Shown: positions 62,731 through 64,000 of the stretch, piece by piece | How the letters are laid out: each line of letters begins with the position of its first letter | Numbering within the stretch: the first letter of the stretch is position 1 | Origin: Aciduricibacillus chroicocephali | GTDB lineage: Bacteria > Bacillota > Bacilli > Bacillales > Amphibacillaceae | Assembly: GCF_030762805.1 (NCBI RefSeq) | Contig: NZ_CP129113.1 | Span: 1,006,001-1,070,000, forward strand | DNA: 64,000 bases | Direction: 5' to 3' | Made by a program: the position numbers and the translations under genes | The notes under the pieces: generated by a model | Databases searched by the model: none | What the model was told of the DNA's origin: nothing | The model's input: only the letters and a program-made list of their open reading frames with translations

Positions 62731-64000
62731 ATGAAAAAAAACAAAACTACCCACCTCATGGCCGGCATCTTAATGCTATGCTATGCGGTGGTTTTTTTGA
62801 TTATTACCGGAAGATTCGTTTATGTTGAGGCTACAGGAAAGGTTTCTGGAATGGACCTTAACAAGTGGGCTGAGAGCAAAAGGACCTCATCCTACACACT
62901 GCACGCTGAACGAGGAAAGATTTTTGACAATAGCGGCATGACCCTAGCTTATGACCGACCAGCGTATCGCGTCTATGCTGTGCTTGATCCTGCCTACTCG
63001 GAGAATTCGGATAAGCCTTTGCATGTTACAGATGCGCATAAGACGGCGAAGCAGCTTGCCCCGATGCTCGACATGGCTGTTAGCGAAGTGGAGAGCAGAA
63101 TAGAAGCAGGCATGCGCAAAAAAGCATTCCAGGTCGAATTCGGCGTAAAAGGCAAGAACATTTATCAGAGCAAGAAGGACGCAATTGAAAAGAAACATAT
63201 ACAAGGCATCCAATTTGCTGAAGAACCGAGCCGCTACTATCCAAACGGTCTGTTTGCTTCACATATCATTGGTTTTGCAAAGAGAGACGATAAAGGCGAT
63301 ATCAATGGAATTGCCGGTATGGAAAAAGAGATGGACTCAATCCTTAAGGGAAAGGATGGCTACATCTCTTATAAGCGGGATAAATATAATAAAAAGCTGC
63401 TTAATCCAGATGAAGTTGTCAAAAAACCACATGATGGTAAGGATATTCATTTGACAATCGATCAAAAAATCCAGACATTGCTTGAGGATGTAATGGGTAA
63501 CATGCAGCAAAAATATGATCCAGAGCGGATGATCGCAATCATTATGAATCCGAAGACTGGTGAGATTGTGGCAATGAGTAACCGGCCAAGCTACAATCCG
63601 AATCAGCCAAATGATGTGGAAAACTGGTACAATGATGCGATTTCTACACCTTTTGAAGCTGGTTCGACAATGAAAATGTTCACTTGGGCTGCTGCAATTG
63701 AAGAGAATGTTTATAATGGAAATGAACTGTACAAGTCAGGACGTTACAAAATAAATGAACGTACAGGCCCAGTAGTCGACCATAATGGTGGAGAAGGCTG
63801 GGGACCGATTTCATACGATGAAGGGTTTCAACGTTCATCGAATGTTGCAGCCGCAAAGCTCGAATGGGAAAAAATTGGACCTGATAAGTATCTTCAGTAT
63901 TTAAAGTCTTTCCATTTTGATCAGAAGACAGGAATTGACTTACCAGGAGAAGTATCTGGGAAAATCTTATACAACTGGCCGCTTGAGAAGCTGACAACCT
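62731..64000 (+). CDS. pbpB: Penicillin-binding protein 2B (partial)
   Basis: The first 423 codons, open to the window end. A short basic tail, one membrane helix (residues about 10-32), the dimerisation domain with 'LHAERGKIFDNSGMTLAYDR' and the transpeptidase domain with 'PFEAGSTMKMFTW' (active Ser312 in STMK) and 'RSSN' for the SxN motif. It cross-links septal peptidoglycan with FtsW. AGGAG precedes the ATG. The later KTG motif and PASTA domains lie beyond the window. Confidence 0.93.
   Translation, partial: MKKNKTTHLMAGILMLCYAVVFLIITGRFVYVEATGKVSGMDLNKWAESKRTSSYTLHAERGKIFDNSGMTLAYDRPAYRVYAVLDPAYSENSDKPLHVTDAHKTAKQLAPMLDMAVSEVESRIEAGMRKKAFQVEFGVKGKNIYQSKKDAIEKKHIQGIQFAEEPSRYYPNGLFASHIIGFAKRDDKGDINGIAGMEKEMDSILKGKDGYISYKRDKYNKKLLNPDEVVKKPHDGKDIHLTIDQKIQTLLEDVMGNMQQKYDPERMIAIIMNPKTGEIVAMSNRPSYNPNQPNDVENWYNDAISTPFEAGSTMKMFTWAAAIEENVYNGNELYKSGRYKINERTGPVVDHNGGEGWGPISYDEGFQRSSNVAAAKLEWEKIGPDKYLQYLKSFHFDQKTGIDLPGEVSGKILYNWPLEKLTT

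Overview
The window reads as ordinary chromosome of a low-to-moderate GC, endospore-forming member of the Bacillaceae. The evidence is the sporulation genes (spoVAC/AD/AE, yjcZ-type, ylbJ, ylbO/rsfA-type, a Spo0E-type phosphatase), the bacillithiol gene bshC, the caa3 oxidase operon, and a gene order that follows the Bacillus subtilis ktrC-rnjA-rpoY-ykrA-def-ykyA-pdhABCD ... ylaN-ftsW-pyc-cta-ylb-rpmF-mraZ-rsmH-ftsL-pbpB axis. Protein divergence and the insertions and deletions relative to B. subtilis suggest a more distant genus (an Oceanobacillus/Virgibacillus/Terribacillus-like relative), but that is inference. No rRNA, tRNA, IS element, prophage or CRISPR array was seen.

Layout. 1-2.7 kb: a minus-strand operon of a YhcN/YlaJ-type lipoprotein with spoVAC-spoVAD-spoVAE, preceded by a degenerate HPr-like gene. 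2.8-7.1 kb: moeA-moaA-ywpF (molybdenum cofactor) and the potassium transporter ktrD. 7.1-8.4 kb: small genes (YjcZ peptide, a 27-residue membrane peptide, a Spo0E-type phosphatase under a promoter with a LexA-like box, a 3-TM protein). 8.4-12.2 kb: ykyB, ykuE, darB, ykuT, ktrC. 12.3-17.7 kb: a YdaP-type pyruvate oxidase, rnjA-rpoY with a long leader, ykrA, def. 17.9-23.7 kb: ykyA and pdhABCD. 23.8-27 kb: a polysaccharide deacetylase lipoprotein, yktA, yktB, ykzI, a SuhB-type phosphatase. 27-30.7 kb: pspA-ydjG-ydjH-ydjI. 30.7-32.7 kb: ylaH, ylaI, two poorly known genes, ylaN. 32.9-37.6 kb: ftsW overlapping pyc. 37.6-45.5 kb: ctaA divergent from ctaBCDEFG plus a CtaM/DUF420 gene. 45.5-54.9 kb: YtvI-like, yugN, ylbC-ylbG, rsmD, coaD, ylbJ, ylbL, tmcAL. 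55-60.7 kb: ylbN-rpmF, ylbO, panE-DUF3397-bshC, a second heme O synthase. 60.9-64 kb: the start of the division and cell wall (dcw) cluster, mraZ-rsmH-ftsL-pbpB, with pbpB cut by the window end.

Functionally the window joins central carbon and respiration (pyruvate oxidase, pyruvate dehydrogenase, pyruvate carboxylase, heme A and caa3 oxidase), c-di-AMP-linked potassium and metabolite control (ktrC, ktrD, darB, pyc), envelope stress (pspA operon), sporulation and cell division. Most genes are core. The less expected signals are regulatory: a LexA-like box in the promoter of a sporulation phosphatase, several perfect palindromes in promoter regions, a cre-like box in the ctaA/ctaB gap, GTGG repeats reaching into the mraZ ribosome site, a structured leader with a cationic mini-ORF ahead of rpoY-rnjA, and an HPr-like protein lacking both phosphorylation sites. 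No clearly novel multi-gene system was found.
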